From Marisediminitalea lipolytica (lineage in GTDB: Bacteria > Pseudomonadota > Gammaproteobacteria > Enterobacterales > Alteromonadaceae), in contig NZ_MJIC01000015.1 of assembly GCF_001758465.1 (NCBI RefSeq), positions 496,001-560,000 on the forward strand: 64,000 bases of DNA, in the 5' to 3' direction. Positions within the stretch are counted from its first letter, which is position 1. Each line of letters begins with the position of its first letter. The position numbers and the translations under genes were made by a program. Below are positions 18,986 to 28,773 of the stretch, one piece after another. The notes beneath the pieces were generated by a model. The model had not been told where the DNA came from, did not search any database, and saw nothing but the letters and a program-made list of their open reading frames with translations.

Positions 18986-19851
18986 TAATCAGCAGTTGGC
19001 GTAATTTTATGGGCAAATGGCTGACCCAGCCGCGTGACCTGCTCAAGGGCCAGGTTGGCGAAATCCACCTTATCCGACTCAAAGCACACTACGATAGTGG
19101 ACCCAAGCTTAAACTGACCCAGCTCTTCGCCTTTGGCCAGTGATACGCCTTCATCTTCGTCGTAGCGCCAGTGGGTGACATGCTTTCCGGCTGGCGGGGT
19201 AATCGTGCCGGCCCAAACGGTATCAATACTGGCTACAATAGTAGCGCCAACCAGGACGATAGCCATTTTACCCACCGGGGTATCATAAATGGTAACTACC
19301 CGCTCGTTACGGGCAAATAGTCCGGGTACGTTTTCTGCCGTTAACGGGTTAACTGAAAACAGTTCGCCGGGCACATACACCATATCCGTTAACTTGCCTT
19401 CAATAGGCATATGGATACGGTGGTAGTCTTTAGGTGACAGATAAATTGTGGCAAATTTACCGCCTTTAAAGGATTTGGCTAAATCCGGGTTGCCGCCCAA
19501 TAAGGCAGACAAAGTAAATTTGTGGCCTTTGGCCTGAATCAGGTCTTCACCGACAATATCGCCAAACTGGCTGACAGTACCGTCTACAGCGTGACACAGG
19601 GTGTCGTCGTTGTCGTCAATCGGACGCACGCCTGGTTTGAGGGGACGCGTAAAAAACGCATTAAACGTACGATAATCCTCGGGTTGAGAGTACATGGCTT
19701 CATCCATGTTGACCTTAAACTGTTTGATAAACACTTTAATTAGCCAGGTGGTCAGGGCGCCAGCTTCAGCCGCTGCCAGTTTGCCCACCAGGCGGGAAAT
19801 AAGGTGTTTAGGCAGTACATACTGCAGGTTTACTTTCAACCAATCCAACAA
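18985..19851 (-). CDS. psd: Phosphatidylserine decarboxylase proenzyme
   Basis: Makes phosphatidylethanolamine from phosphatidylserine at the inner membrane. The 288-residue proenzyme contains the self-cleavage motif LGST at residues 249-252, where Ser251 becomes the pyruvoyl cofactor, plus LSPKDYHRIHMPIEG near 145. Translation starts at a TTG codon (19851), preceded by a good AGGAG site 8 bases away; no better ATG exists. The neighbours rsgA and orn match the E. coli arrangement. Confidence 0.95.
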   Translation of the reverse strand: MLDWLKVNLQYVLPKHLISRLVGKLAAAEAGALTTWLIKVFIKQFKVNMDEAMYSQPEDYRTFNAFFTRPLKPGVRPIDDNDDTLCHAVDGTVSQFGDIVGEDLIQAKGHKFTLSALLGGNPDLAKSFKGGKFATIYLSPKDYHRIHMPIEGKLTDMVYVPGELFSVNPLTAENVPGLFARNERVVTIYDTPVGKMAIVLVGATIVASIDTVWAGTITPPAGKHVTHWRYDEDEGVSLAKGEELGQFKLGSTIVVCFESDKVDFANLALEQVTRLGQPFAHKITPTAD

Positions 19852-19955
19852 AGTTATTGCTCCTAATTGAGGGTTGCGAGGCTACGCCTGATTAGCATTA
19901 GTGGTTAAGGGTGCTTATTGTAGCCGATTTTGCCGCGAAACATACCACCAGAAGG

Positions 19956-21005
19956 TTATGGCTCATCAGGGTTTGATATAAGTCGATTTGCAAAGGCTGG
20001 GCGCTGCTCAGCCATAGCTGCAATGATCTTGTGGTAGTTTTCGTAACGGGACTGGCTGATTTTACCTTCTTCCACGGCTTCACGAATAATACAGCCAGGG
20101 TCGTTTAAGTGTTTACAGTCGCGAAATTTACACCCGCCTAAATAATCGCGAAACTCCACAAAGCCCCAGGTAATGCGTTCTACCGGCAGATGCCATAATG
20201 CGAATTCGCGCACTCCCGGCGAGTCAATCAGTTCACCACCCGATGGAATGGGCAGCAATTTAGCGGCGGTAGTGGTGTGCGTACCTAATCCTGAGTTTTC
20301 TGATATTTCACCCACCAGCTCATCGGCGTCCGGTAAAACCTGATTGATAATACTGGATTTGCCAACACCGGACTGACCTACGAATACACTGGTTTTATCG
20401 CGCAGGCGTTCATGCAGCGTGGTTATACCCTCTGAGCTTTTGCAACTGGTAAGCAGTAATTCGTAGCCGAGATCCTTGTAAATAGATAACGCATCTAACA
20501 CAGCCTCGCGCTCGCTGTCGTTAAGCAGTTCGACTTTATTTAATACCAGCAGGGGTTTGATATCGGTGTCTTCGCAGGCAACCAGATAACGGTCGATAAT
20601 ATTAAGCGACAATTCGGGCTTAACCGAGGAAACAACAATAATCTGATCGATGTTAGCGGCTATGGGTTTTACGCCGTCGTAAAAATCGGGCCGGGTGAGT
20701 ACCGAGCGGCGGTCCTGTACAATTTCGATAACGCCGCCTATATTTTCGTCGGGCACCTCGGAACGGGCAAACAGCACCTCGTCGCCACATACAACAGATT
20801 TAATCGTCCGTCTGATATGGCAACGCACAATGTCACCCTGTGTATCCTGAACATCAGCCTGCTTGCCGAACCGACCCACTACCCGGCCAGCGACCAGAGA
20901 TGATAAATCTGCTGATGAAGACTGCTGTTTGCCAGACAGGCGTTTCTGGCGGTTTGCCGCGACCTGTCGCTTTTGTCGATGGGATAGTTTGGGTTTCTTG
21001 GCCAC
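19956..21005 (-). CDS. rsgA: Ribosome small-subunit biogenesis GTPase RsgA
   Basis: Circularly permuted GTPase assisting late 30S maturation. The 349-residue protein has a basic N-terminal tail, an OB fold, NKVEL (G4), FVGQSGVGKSSIIN (G1, P-loop), IDSPGVREF (G3) and the C-terminal zinc motif GGCKFRDCKHLNDPGC. It is divergent from orn, as in E. coli. Confidence 0.97.
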   Translation of the reverse strand: MAKKPKLSHRQKRQVAANRQKRLSGKQQSSSADLSSLVAGRVVGRFGKQADVQDTQGDIVRCHIRRTIKSVVCGDEVLFARSEVPDENIGGVIEIVQDRRSVLTRPDFYDGVKPIAANIDQIIVVSSVKPELSLNIIDRYLVACEDTDIKPLLVLNKVELLNDSEREAVLDALSIYKDLGYELLLTSCKSSEGITTLHERLRDKTSVFVGQSGVGKSSIINQVLPDADELVGEISENSGLGTHTTTAAKLLPIPSGGELIDSPGVREFALWHLPVERITWGFVEFRDYLGGCKFRDCKHLNDPGCIIREAVEEGKISQSRYENYHKIIAAMAEQRPAFANRLISNPDEP

Positions 21006-21093
21006 GCCGGTCTCAATGTTTGCGTTTTAGGCTGTGCATGATACCTTTTGTCCACTTTATGTGTCACCTTTTGAGAGAAAATAGGCAAGGCTA

Positions 21094-21639
21094 ATGGCAA
21101 AAAACAATGACAATCTGGTGTGGATCGATATGGAAATGACCGGTCTTGACCCTGAAACCTGTAAAGTGCTGGAAATTGCCACCATTGTTACCGACTCGCA
21201 GCTTAATGTGCTGGCAGAGGGGCCGGTGATTGCCATCCACCAGAGTGATGAACTGCTTGATGGTATGGATGAGTGGTGTACCCGGGTGCATGGTGAGAGT
21301 GGATTAACCCAGCGTTGCCGCGAAAGTAAGATCGACGAAGCCACCGCCGCGCAGCAAACCATTGCGTTTTTGTCTGAGTTTGTCGATGCTGGTAAGTCTC
21401 CGCTGTGCGGCAACACCATCGGTCAGGATCGCCGCTTTATGGTGAAATACATGCCAGAGCTCGAAGCATATTTTCACTACCGCAATGTCGATGTAAGCAC
21501 TATTAAAGAATTAGTGCGCCGTTGGCAACCTGAAGCATTAGAGGGATTTACCAAGCAGGGTACGCACCAGGCACTGGACGATATTCGCGAATCTATAGCC
21601 GAATTACAGTTTTATCGGGCAAAAGTGTTTAGTATTTGA
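21094..21639 (+). CDS. orn: Oligoribonuclease
   Basis: 3'-5' exonuclease that degrades short RNAs and pGpG to mononucleotides. The 181-residue protein has the DEDDh exonuclease motifs: [14 protein letters not shown] (Exo I), [13 protein letters not shown] (Exo II) and [12 protein letters not shown] (Exo III). It is divergent from rsgA and followed by tRNA-Gly, the gene order of the E. coli orn-glyVXY locus. Confidence 0.97.
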   Translation: MAKNNDNLVWIDMEMTGLDPETCKVLEIATIVTDSQLNVLAEGPVIAIHQSDELLDGMDEWCTRVHGESGLTQRCRESKIDEATAAQQTIAFLSEFVDAGKSPLCGNTIGQDRRFMVKYMPELEAYFHYRNVDVSTIKELVRRWQPEALEGFTKQGTHQALDDIRESIAELQFYRAKVFSI

Positions 21640-21738
21640 GCATTCAAGCAAAAAAAACAAAAAAAATGAAAATAGGTGTTGCACTGGCAAAATAATTTTG
21701 TAAAATGCGCACCACTTCAAACGAAGTGCCACTCTTAA

Positions 21739-22006
<268 letters not shown>

Positions 22007-22202
22007 CATGTCGCTCTGCGATTGCGCAACTTATCATTCTGATTCTCTGAGCAATTTTCTAAGAATTTATATTCTTTAAACCTGTCGTAACAATCTGTGT
22101 GGCCGCCTTTTCGCAGGGTTAATTTAATCAGGTTGCCTTTTGCTTGCTTTGTAAACTAATTATCCGTAGGCTTGCCTGGTCTAACCAGTTGGGCCAGTTG
22201 TT

Positions 22203-22691
22203 ATGTCTACCAATCCGTTGCGGCGCTATGCTGAGCGCGTAAATCAATATCCGGCGTGGTTAAGCAGCCGTCTGCTGACCTGGATGTTTCGCTATAAGGT
22301 TAAATTAGCGGGTACCGCCAAAGTGGACATTGTTTCCACCGATTTTACCCAGGTCACCTTTCGCCAGCCTAATTATAAAAAAGTGCAAAACCACATTGGC
22401 AGTGTGCATGCCGCTGCGATGGCGTTACTGGCTGAGTCCGCTACCGGTTTCGTGGTTGGGCTTAACCTGCCCGGTGACAAACTGCCGCTGATTAAATCCA
22501 TGAACCTGCAATACGTAAAGCGGGCGAGTGGTGATATGACTGCCGTTGCCACACTCAGTCAGGAGCAAATTGCCATGATGCAGACAGAGGAAAAAGGGGA
22601 GACAGTAGTCAATGTCAGGGTTACTGACGCCAATAACATTGAACCGTTAATTTGTGAGATGGTGTGGGCGTGGGTGCCTAAGCAAAAATAA
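22203..22691 (+). CDS. DUF4442 hotdog-fold thioesterase-like protein
   Basis: 162-residue protein of the DUF4442/PaaI-like hotdog superfamily. The motif QNHIGSVHAAAMALLAESATG corresponds to the hotdog helix with its substrate-binding turn, and SMNLQYVKRASGDMTAVA forms the following strands. Members are presumed acyl-CoA thioesterases, but the substrate here is unknown. It stands alone between the tRNA repeat and a terminator just behind its stop. Confidence 0.8.
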   Translation: MSTNPLRRYAERVNQYPAWLSSRLLTWMFRYKVKLAGTAKVDIVSTDFTQVTFRQPNYKKVQNHIGSVHAAAMALLAESATGFVVGLNLPGDKLPLIKSMNLQYVKRASGDMTAVATLSQEQIAMMQTEEKGETVVNVRVTDANNIEPLICEMVWAWVPKQK

Positions 22692-22716
22692 CAAGCCCGT
22701 CATTGACGGGCTTACT
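22692..22716 (+). terminator. Intrinsic terminator after the DUF4442 gene
   Basis: Inverted repeat AAGCCCGTCA/TGACGGGCTT (10-base arms, very short loop) directly after the stop codon at 22691. It is followed by a weakly T-containing stretch and lies between two convergent genes, so it may act in both directions. Confidence 0.65.
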
Positions 22717-22745
22717 AGTCTCGCTTTAAACACTCGCTTGAGTAA

Positions 22746-24944
22746 CTACTTTCGGGTCGTGCTCATGAGTTTCTCGGTGAGGTAGGTAAACTCCAGAGCC
22801 ACACGTTTGGCCGTTTCCTGTTGATTCGCGGCGGCTGAGTGGCCGCCATCAATGTTTTCGTAGTAGTAAAAAGGTTTACCGGCTGCCTCGAAAAGTTTAG
22901 CCATTTTACGCGCGTGTCCGGGATGCACGCGATCATCTTTGGTTGAGGTAACAAAGAATGGTTCAGGGTATTCCTGTTCAGCATGGAAGTTATGATAGGG
23001 CGACATTTTTTCCAGCCATTCCCGCTCTTCCGGTATTTCCGGTGAGCCATATTCTCCAACCCAACTGGCACCGGCTAACAGTAAATGGAAGCGCAGCATA
23101 TCCAGCAGGGGAACCTGCACAATGACCGCGTTCCACAAATCTGGTCGCTGTGTGAGCATGACGCCCATTAGCAGGCCGCCATTGGATCCGCCCTGAATAC
23201 CAAGATGTTCAGGTGAGGTCAGTTTGTGGTCGATTAGCCACTCGCCTACGGCGATAAAATCGTCGTAAATCACCTGCCGCTTGGTTTTTAAGCCCGCCTG
23301 ATGCCATTTGGGACCAAATTCTCCCCCACCGCGGATGTTGGCCAGCACAAATGCGCCACCACGTTCCAGCCACAATTTACCACGCAGGCCGCTGTAGCTG
23401 GGTCGCATGGATATTTGAAAACCACCGTATCCGTAAAGCAAGGTCGGGGTTTTACCATCGTGTTTAATGCCTTTTTTGTGAATAACAAAGAATGGAACCA
23501 GCGTACCGTCTTTAGAGGCAACTTCTTTTTGTTCAACCACCAGATCGTCGCTGTTAAACCAGCTGGGCAGGCTTTTAAGGGTTTTAATTTCGCCGCTGGT
23601 AGCCGAGTAACTCATTAATGAGTCTGGCGTTAAGAACCCTTCATAATTGATAAAAACAGTGTCCTCATCCTTGTCAGCAAACGAGACTGCCAGCGTACCA
23701 TTGGCCGGTAATGCCAGTTGTTTGCTTTGCCAGTCAGAGCCCTTTCTGGTTATCGCAAAGACCTTGCCTGCTACGTTGTCGCTGAGAGTCATCAGCAGTT
23801 GCCCTTTGGTCATTGAAACCGATTCAATGGCCTGCTTGTCATTGGGTTCAAAAACCACTTCAGGCAATGTTGCTGCGGTTAGCTGGCCGTCTTCGCTAAA
23901 TGGCATGGCCAGTAAACTGCCTGTTTTGTATTGGTGGTCAGCCCCTGCTACGTTGATTGACCAGTCCTGCTCCAGTCTGAACAACAACTGGTCGTCAAAC
24001 AGCCCGGTAATAGTGGCTTTGGGCGGCACAGGGAGTTTAACTGCGTCAGTAGTACCAGCCGGAAAGATGAAATAATCAGAAGTAAAAAAGGTGGTTGCTA
24101 CCACGACGGCCTCAATCTTTGTGCCGTTACTTTTTTCCAGCGTAAAAGGGAATGCGCCAACATCGGTTTTCTTAGCAGTAAACAGGGTTTCGGCTTCACT
24201 TAGCTCGGTGCCGCGCTGCCAGCGTTTAACCTGAGTAGGATAGCCCGATTCTGTAAGTGTTGAGCCATCCTGGCCCCAGTTGGTTGCCACTAACAGTGTG
24301 TCATTATCAGTCCATTCAGTGCCGGTTCTGGCTTCTGGCAGAATAAAGCCATCGTCGACAAACTGTTTATCCGCCAGATCAAATTCGCGTACAGTAACCG
24401 CATCTTTACCGCCATCAGATAAACTTACTAAGCAGCGATAGTGCACGGTTTCTTTGGCCGTATAACAGCTGGCACCTTTAAATACCCAGTTTTTATCTTC
24501 GGCTTTTGCGAGTTGGTCGACATCAAGAATGGTTTCCCAGTCAGGATTTTCGCCAGCGTAACTGGCCAGTGGGGTTTTGCGCCACAAGCCTCTGATATGT
24601 GTAGCGTCCTGCCAGAAGTTATACACCTCACCATGGCGAATGTTGCCATAGGGAATACGTTCAGCAGCGTTCACCACTTCCAGAGCTTTGGCTTCAAGCT
24701 CAGGGTAAACCGGGTCAGCTTGTAGTTGTGCCAGCGTGCGTTGGTTTTGGCTGCGTACCCAGCTTAATGCCCGCTCACCCTCGACCTCTTCAAGCCATAA
24801 GTAAGGAGCCTCTGCGCGGCTCTGAGCTGCGGTTTCGGCAGTTACCGGCGTTATTGAGCGGGTTGTTTCGTTTTCATTACTAGAACAAGCAGCTAATCCT
24901 AGGATAGCCATTGCCATAAGCATTGGCTTGCGAATAAATTCCAT
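22746..24944 (-). CDS. Prolyl oligopeptidase family (S9) lipoprotein peptidase
   Basis: 732-residue peptidase with an N-terminal beta-propeller and C-terminal alpha/beta hydrolase domain. The catalytic Ser lies in IQGGSNGGLL, Asp in STKDDRVHPGHA and His in NIDGGHSAAAN. The N-terminus MEFIRKPMLMAMAILGLAAC is a lipoprotein signal with acylated Cys20, so the enzyme acts in the periplasm or at the outer membrane, cleaving proline-containing peptides. The ATG at 24944 follows GGAGACACAGA; a start ten codons earlier is less likely. Confidence 0.93.
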   Translation of the reverse strand: MEFIRKPMLMAMAILGLAACSSNENETTRSITPVTAETAAQSRAEAPYLWLEEVEGERALSWVRSQNQRTLAQLQADPVYPELEAKALEVVNAAERIPYGNIRHGEVYNFWQDATHIRGLWRKTPLASYAGENPDWETILDVDQLAKAEDKNWVFKGASCYTAKETVHYRCLVSLSDGGKDAVTVREFDLADKQFVDDGFILPEARTGTEWTDNDTLLVATNWGQDGSTLTESGYPTQVKRWQRGTELSEAETLFTAKKTDVGAFPFTLEKSNGTKIEAVVVATTFFTSDYFIFPAGTTDAVKLPVPPKATITGLFDDQLLFRLEQDWSINVAGADHQYKTGSLLAMPFSEDGQLTAATLPEVVFEPNDKQAIESVSMTKGQLLMTLSDNVAGKVFAITRKGSDWQSKQLALPANGTLAVSFADKDEDTVFINYEGFLTPDSLMSYSATSGEIKTLKSLPSWFNSDDLVVEQKEVASKDGTLVPFFVIHKKGIKHDGKTPTLLYGYGGFQISMRPSYSGLRGKLWLERGGAFVLANIRGGGEFGPKWHQAGLKTKRQVIYDDFIAVGEWLIDHKLTSPEHLGIQGGSNGGLLMGVMLTQRPDLWNAVIVQVPLLDMLRFHLLLAGASWVGEYGSPEIPEEREWLEKMSPYHNFHAEQEYPEPFFVTSTKDDRVHPGHARKMAKLFEAAGKPFYYYENIDGGHSAAANQQETAKRVALEFTYLTEKLMSTTRK

Positions 24945-24974
24945 TCTGTGTCTCCTCACCGTTGTTGGTAACAA

Positions 24975-25413
24975 CAGTGTTGGGCGTTAAAGGTTGATGA
25001 ATTGTACTTAACTGCGTGGCGTACATTGAGTCCAGTGTGACGTGATACCTGTTCTCCCTGGTGATTAATGAACACGACTTCCCTGTTATCTGAGCGGCTT
25101 CGCAAAGGCAGACAGTGAACCTAATCGGTAATAATGATGGTAGTGGAATCACTGGGGTTATTCAATTTAAGGCCATTCAGAGCGCCCATCATCACGGCAA
25201 AGTTTGTTGCCATTACCCTGTATTGATAAGTTTTTTTTACCCCTAAAAAGCACGTGAACCTGATGTTGTACAAAAAATAGATTGCTTTCATGTAACCTAT
25301 GGGTATCATTGACACCTGTGGGTTACATATGGTGTGTTTAGGTTTCATTTGTAACGTAAAGGTAACGGTTGTTCCCGGTATTAACAGCCACTAACAAAAG
25401 GAAGGGTAAAACG
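24975..25413. promoter_or_regulatory. Intergenic region with 39-base imperfect palindrome (operator candidate)
   Basis: About 440 bases between divergent genes with no credible ORF. At 25290-25328 is an imperfect palindrome with perfect 8-base outer arms (ATGTAACC/GGTTACAT) and an inner GGTATCATTGACACC that is itself nearly symmetric. Further GTAAC half-sites follow at about 25350 and 25361. It lies 85 bases ahead of the membrane-protein/XRE-regulator pair and is a good candidate operator for that regulator. Confidence 0.5.
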
Positions 25414-25893
25414 ATGGAAAATACAGTTTTAATAACGCCAGAGACCGAGCAGCAGTACCTCACTTATACCGGAAAGATAAGTGTCGTGTTCGCCGTGTTT
25501 CTGCTGGCAACGGCGTTGTCTTCGCTTGATACTGAAGAAACAGTGGTCTCCTGGGGGCTCGGGTTAATAACACTGATTAGCGCTGTTAGTGCATTTGTGA
25601 TCTCGCTGAAATCAATGAAATTCTCTAAGCACACTACGCGGCTTGGATTCTGGACGCTTAAGTTTAATGATGAGTATGTGGATTATGTGAGTGCGCTGAG
25701 TTTACGCACCACGTGTCATGTAATGTTGTTTGGAGGCTTAGTGTTAGCGTACTTTGGTGACGATAAATGGTTTATTCAACTCATTGCGCCATTGTCGCTG
25801 AGCAGTATGATTCAAATTCTGCTGAGTATCGCCTTACTTACGCACGGGCTGTTAATCATGACTAAAATGCGCGAGGACGAGGCTGATGAATGA
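25414..25893 (+). CDS. Small integral membrane protein upstream of an XRE regulator
   Basis: 159-residue protein with about four hydrophobic segments (roughly residues 19-36, 42-60, 95-115, 128-150) and a charged C-terminus. I recognise no family. The ATG at 25414 has a strong AAGGAAGGG site; an upstream in-frame start at 25369 does not. It overlaps the following XRE-type regulator by 8 bases. Such membrane-protein/regulator pairs are common and often autoregulated, possibly with the membrane protein modulating the regulator. Confidence 0.75.
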   Translation: MENTVLITPETEQQYLTYTGKISVVFAVFLLATALSSLDTEETVVSWGLGLITLISAVSAFVISLKSMKFSKHTTRLGFWTLKFNDEYVDYVSALSLRTTCHVMLFGGLVLAYFGDDKWFIQLIAPLSLSSMIQILLSIALLTHGLLIMTKMREDEADE

Positions 25894-26089
25894 AGAGCTG
25901 GATAATCATATCCATAAACTGCGTTTACAGCATAAGATCTCTCAGCAGGAACTGGCCGATGCGATTGGGGTATCACGTAAAACAATCAGTACCGTGGAAA
26001 CGGGCAGGTTTACACCCTCTGTGGTGATTGCTCTGAAGATTGCTGCACACTTTAATATCCCGGTAGAACAAGTGTTTGCTTTAAAGTAA
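25886..26089 (+). CDS. XRE-family transcriptional regulator
   Basis: 67-residue protein consisting almost entirely of a Cro/C1-type helix-turn-helix: LRLQHKISQQELADAIGVSRKTISTVETG at about residues 13-41, followed by PSVVIALKIAAHFNIPVEQVF. This compact form (YozG/YgzD-like) usually acts as an autorepressor. It overlaps the upstream membrane protein gene, so the two are translated together. Confidence 0.9.
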   Translation: MNEELDNHIHKLRLQHKISQQELADAIGVSRKTISTVETGRFTPSVVIALKIAAHFNIPVEQVFALK

Positions 26090-26110
26090 TTCTCTTTAAA
26101 GTCTTATATT

Positions 26111-27421
26111 TTAAATGTTGGCTAACGTGGGGAAGCTAACCCTCACCGTTAGCCCGCCCTCACTGCGATTCTGCAATACAATCTGGCCGTGATGGGCTTC
26201 GGCAATTTCACGACATAGCGCCAGACCCAGGCCACTTCCTGTGCTTTTGGTCGAGTAAAATGGGATCAAAGCCTGCGACAATACCGTTTCTGTCATGCCC
26301 TTTCCGCCATCACTGACTTCAATCACCGCATGCTGCTTATTCAGGTTAATAGTCAGCATAATGTCCTCAGGCGCGGAGTCTGATTCATGAGCATTTTTTA
26401 ACAAATTAATCAGCAGTTGTTCTAACTGAATGGTGTCTGCATATAAGTCGCCTTCCCCTTTTTCCTGGTAGTGAAACGGCCACTGCTGCTGAAGCTGAGA
26501 AATAAAGGCAACGCGGTTGATGCGTTCTGGTTGCGGCTCAGGGAGTTTGGCGAATTTCCCATAACCCTGAACAAAATTACTCAGATGGGCAATACGTTCT
26601 GAAATCGTCGCAAATACTCTGGATAATCTGGGTTCATCCAGGTTTTCGCTCAGCAGCTTGCCACTGTGTAGCATAGACGACACCGGACCGATGGAATTAT
26701 TCAGTTCATGGCTAATAATGCGAATGACTTTTTTCCACACCGCCACTTCCTGACGGCTGAGTTCCCGGGTCATTTGTTTAAGAATAAACAGTCTGTGAAG
26801 CTGATTATTTAATACAAACTGCCCAATAGACAAGTGCCAGGTTTCGCTTTCGCCGGATGGTCGGGGCAGGGTGAATAAACCTTCTCTGGCCTCTCGTAAA
26901 ACAACAGCGGCGGGGTTCGAGAGATTTTCCAGCAAGGTGTCGAGAGCAAACCCTTCCAGGCGGCTGGTGGATTGAAAAAAGTCCCGGGCGGCATAGTTAC
27001 TGAAAACCACCTGCTTATCATCGTTCACCAGCAATAAAATCTCCGGTGAGCTTTGCAGCACTTTATCCAGCATTAACTCTCGCTGATGTAACCAGCGTTT
27101 TTCCTGACGTAATTTTTCTGCCGATTCATTGTAAAGCAGACACAAGTCGCCAAGTGGATCCTTTTCCCGGTACACCAGCTGGTTTGAGAACTCGCCGTCT
27201 TTAAAATTCAGCAATCCTACTTTCAGGGCACCCAGTGACGTTGAGAGGGTAGCCAGGCCTTTATTCATCACCAGCATACAGCCAATCAGTGTGACCGCAA
27301 ACAGCCCGGCTTTCTCGCTAATGGGCCACTCCAATAGCCAGAAAAGTGGCACAAATGCCAGGGTAATGGCAATTACCAGCGCCAGGTAGACGTTGAAGAA
27401 TGGCGGCAGGGCAGTTCTCAA
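26111..27421 (-). CDS. Sensor histidine kinase of the ABC-export operon
   Basis: 436-residue NtrY-like kinase. Two N-terminal membrane helices (about residues 10-52) are followed by a HAMP/PAS region, HisKA with phosphoacceptor IISHELNNSIGPV, and an HATPase domain with N box INLLKNAHES, DGGKGM and GSGLGLALC. It is the last gene of the operon and overlaps the response regulator by 4 bases (ATGA), marking them as a cognate pair. The short periplasmic loop suggests it senses within or at the membrane, perhaps with the transporter. Confidence 0.92.
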   Translation of the reverse strand: MRTALPPFFNVYLALVIAITLAFVPLFWLLEWPISEKAGLFAVTLIGCMLVMNKGLATLSTSLGALKVGLLNFKDGEFSNQLVYREKDPLGDLCLLYNESAEKLRQEKRWLHQRELMLDKVLQSSPEILLLVNDDKQVVFSNYAARDFFQSTSRLEGFALDTLLENLSNPAAVVLREAREGLFTLPRPSGESETWHLSIGQFVLNNQLHRLFILKQMTRELSRQEVAVWKKVIRIISHELNNSIGPVSSMLHSGKLLSENLDEPRLSRVFATISERIAHLSNFVQGYGKFAKLPEPQPERINRVAFISQLQQQWPFHYQEKGEGDLYADTIQLEQLLINLLKNAHESDSAPEDIMLTINLNKQHAVIEVSDGGKGMTETVLSQALIPFYSTKSTGSGLGLALCREIAEAHHGQIVLQNRSEGGLTVRVSFPTLANI

Positions 27422-28749
27422 TATTCAATTCCAAACTTTTTAAGACGGCGATATAAGGATTGCCGGCTCATGCCGAATTCCTTGGCTACCCGGGCAATTA
27501 CCCCTTCGTGTTTTTCAATCGCCTGCTCCAGCGCCAGACGAGAAGGTTCATTGACAGCTGGCAGGCTTACCGGGGCGTAGCTGTGGGTCAATGCAAAATC
27601 AGCCAGTGCAATGTGTCCATCAGGCTTTAACACCGCTACCCGCTTGCAGGCGTTTTCCAACTCCCGCACGTTGCCGGGCCATGGATACTCTGTCAGGGCT
27701 TTTTGTACCTCAAGGCTTATCTCGCGCCCGGGCAGAAAATGGGCAATCAGCGGCATAATATCGTCCGGCCGTTCATTCAAAGGCGGCAGCCTGAGTTCGA
27801 TAGCATTGAGCCGGTAGTATAAGTCCTCGCGAAAACGACCAAGCTGAATATCGTTATGCAGATCGGCATTGGTTGCTGAAATCACTCTAACATTGACTTT
27901 TTGCGTGCGGACCGAGCCCAGTCTTTCAAACTCGCCGGTTTGCAGCACCCGTAGTAATTTCATCTGACCAGCGGGAGACAGATTCCCAATTTCATCAAGG
28001 AATAAGGTACCGCCATCGGCTGCCTCAAACCGGCCTATCCTGACTTTCTGTGCGCCGGTATAGGCGCCGGGCTCGGCACCAAATAACTCGGCTTCCATTA
28101 AATCCGGCGGTAACGCACCGGCATTGATACTCACAAAAGGTTTATCTTTCAGCGCCGAACAGGCCTGAATGAGCTGCGCAATTTTTTCCTTACCACTGCC
28201 ATTCGGACCGGTAATCAGAACGCTGATATCTGATTTGGCGACCTGAACTGCCATATCAATCAGGCGTTGCATGGCGGTACTTTGATACACCAGTCCGACT
28301 TGCTTTGCGGCTTGTCTGGTATCCCAAAAGGCATCCTGTTGTTTTGCCAGCGTAGCACTGTGTGATTTGGCTTTGCCCAGTTCGATGAGGTTGGCGACAG
28401 TATTAACCAGCTTCTGATCATCCCAGGGCTTGGCGATATAGTCTGCAGCGCCGGCTTTGACCAGTTCAACGGCATGTTCCAGTTCTGTCCAGGCGGTAAT
28501 TAAGATAATCGGCAGATGCGGATTAAGCTCGCGCAATGCGTTAAACAACTGCTTGCCCTCGTCGCCGGAGGTGGTGTCAGCACTAAAATTCATGTCCTGA
28601 ATCACCAGCGAAATAGCCTGGTAGTTAACGATTTGGCGTGCTTCTAACGGTGTGCTGGCTGTCACCACGGCATAGCCATGAATTTCCAGTAGTAACGACA
28701 GTGCTTCAAGCACTGCCGGGTTGTCGTCAACGAGTAGAATTTTGTCCAT
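27418..28749 (-). CDS. Sigma-54-dependent response regulator (NtrC family)
   Basis: 443-residue activator: receiver domain (phosphoacceptor Asp in VIQDMNFS), AAA+ domain with Walker A ITGPNGSGKEK, sigma-54 contact loop GAYTGA (variant of GAFTGA), Walker B GGTLFLDEIGNLS, and C-terminal Fis-type helix-turn-helix ending MSRQSLYRRLKKFGIEY. I take the ATG at 28749 (MDKILLVDD), preceded by GGAATG. A probable target is the operon's own promoter at 33461-33476 with palindromic sites behind it. Confidence 0.92.
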   Translation of the reverse strand: MDKILLVDDNPAVLEALSLLLEIHGYAVVTASTPLEARQIVNYQAISLVIQDMNFSADTTSGDEGKQLFNALRELNPHLPIILITAWTELEHAVELVKAGAADYIAKPWDDQKLVNTVANLIELGKAKSHSATLAKQQDAFWDTRQAAKQVGLVYQSTAMQRLIDMAVQVAKSDISVLITGPNGSGKEKIAQLIQACSALKDKPFVSINAGALPPDLMEAELFGAEPGAYTGAQKVRIGRFEAADGGTLFLDEIGNLSPAGQMKLLRVLQTGEFERLGSVRTQKVNVRVISATNADLHNDIQLGRFREDLYYRLNAIELRLPPLNERPDDIMPLIAHFLPGREISLEVQKALTEYPWPGNVRELENACKRVAVLKPDGHIALADFALTHSYAPVSLPAVNEPSRLALEQAIEKHEGVIARVAKEFGMSRQSLYRRLKKFGIEY

Positions 28750-28773
28750 ATGGGTCATTCCATGACATTACCG

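Noticed and set aside
25121..25348. Minus-strand ORF in the S9 peptidase/membrane-protein gap
   Set aside because: Covers the palindromic operator, lacks a ribosome site and shows no protein-like composition.
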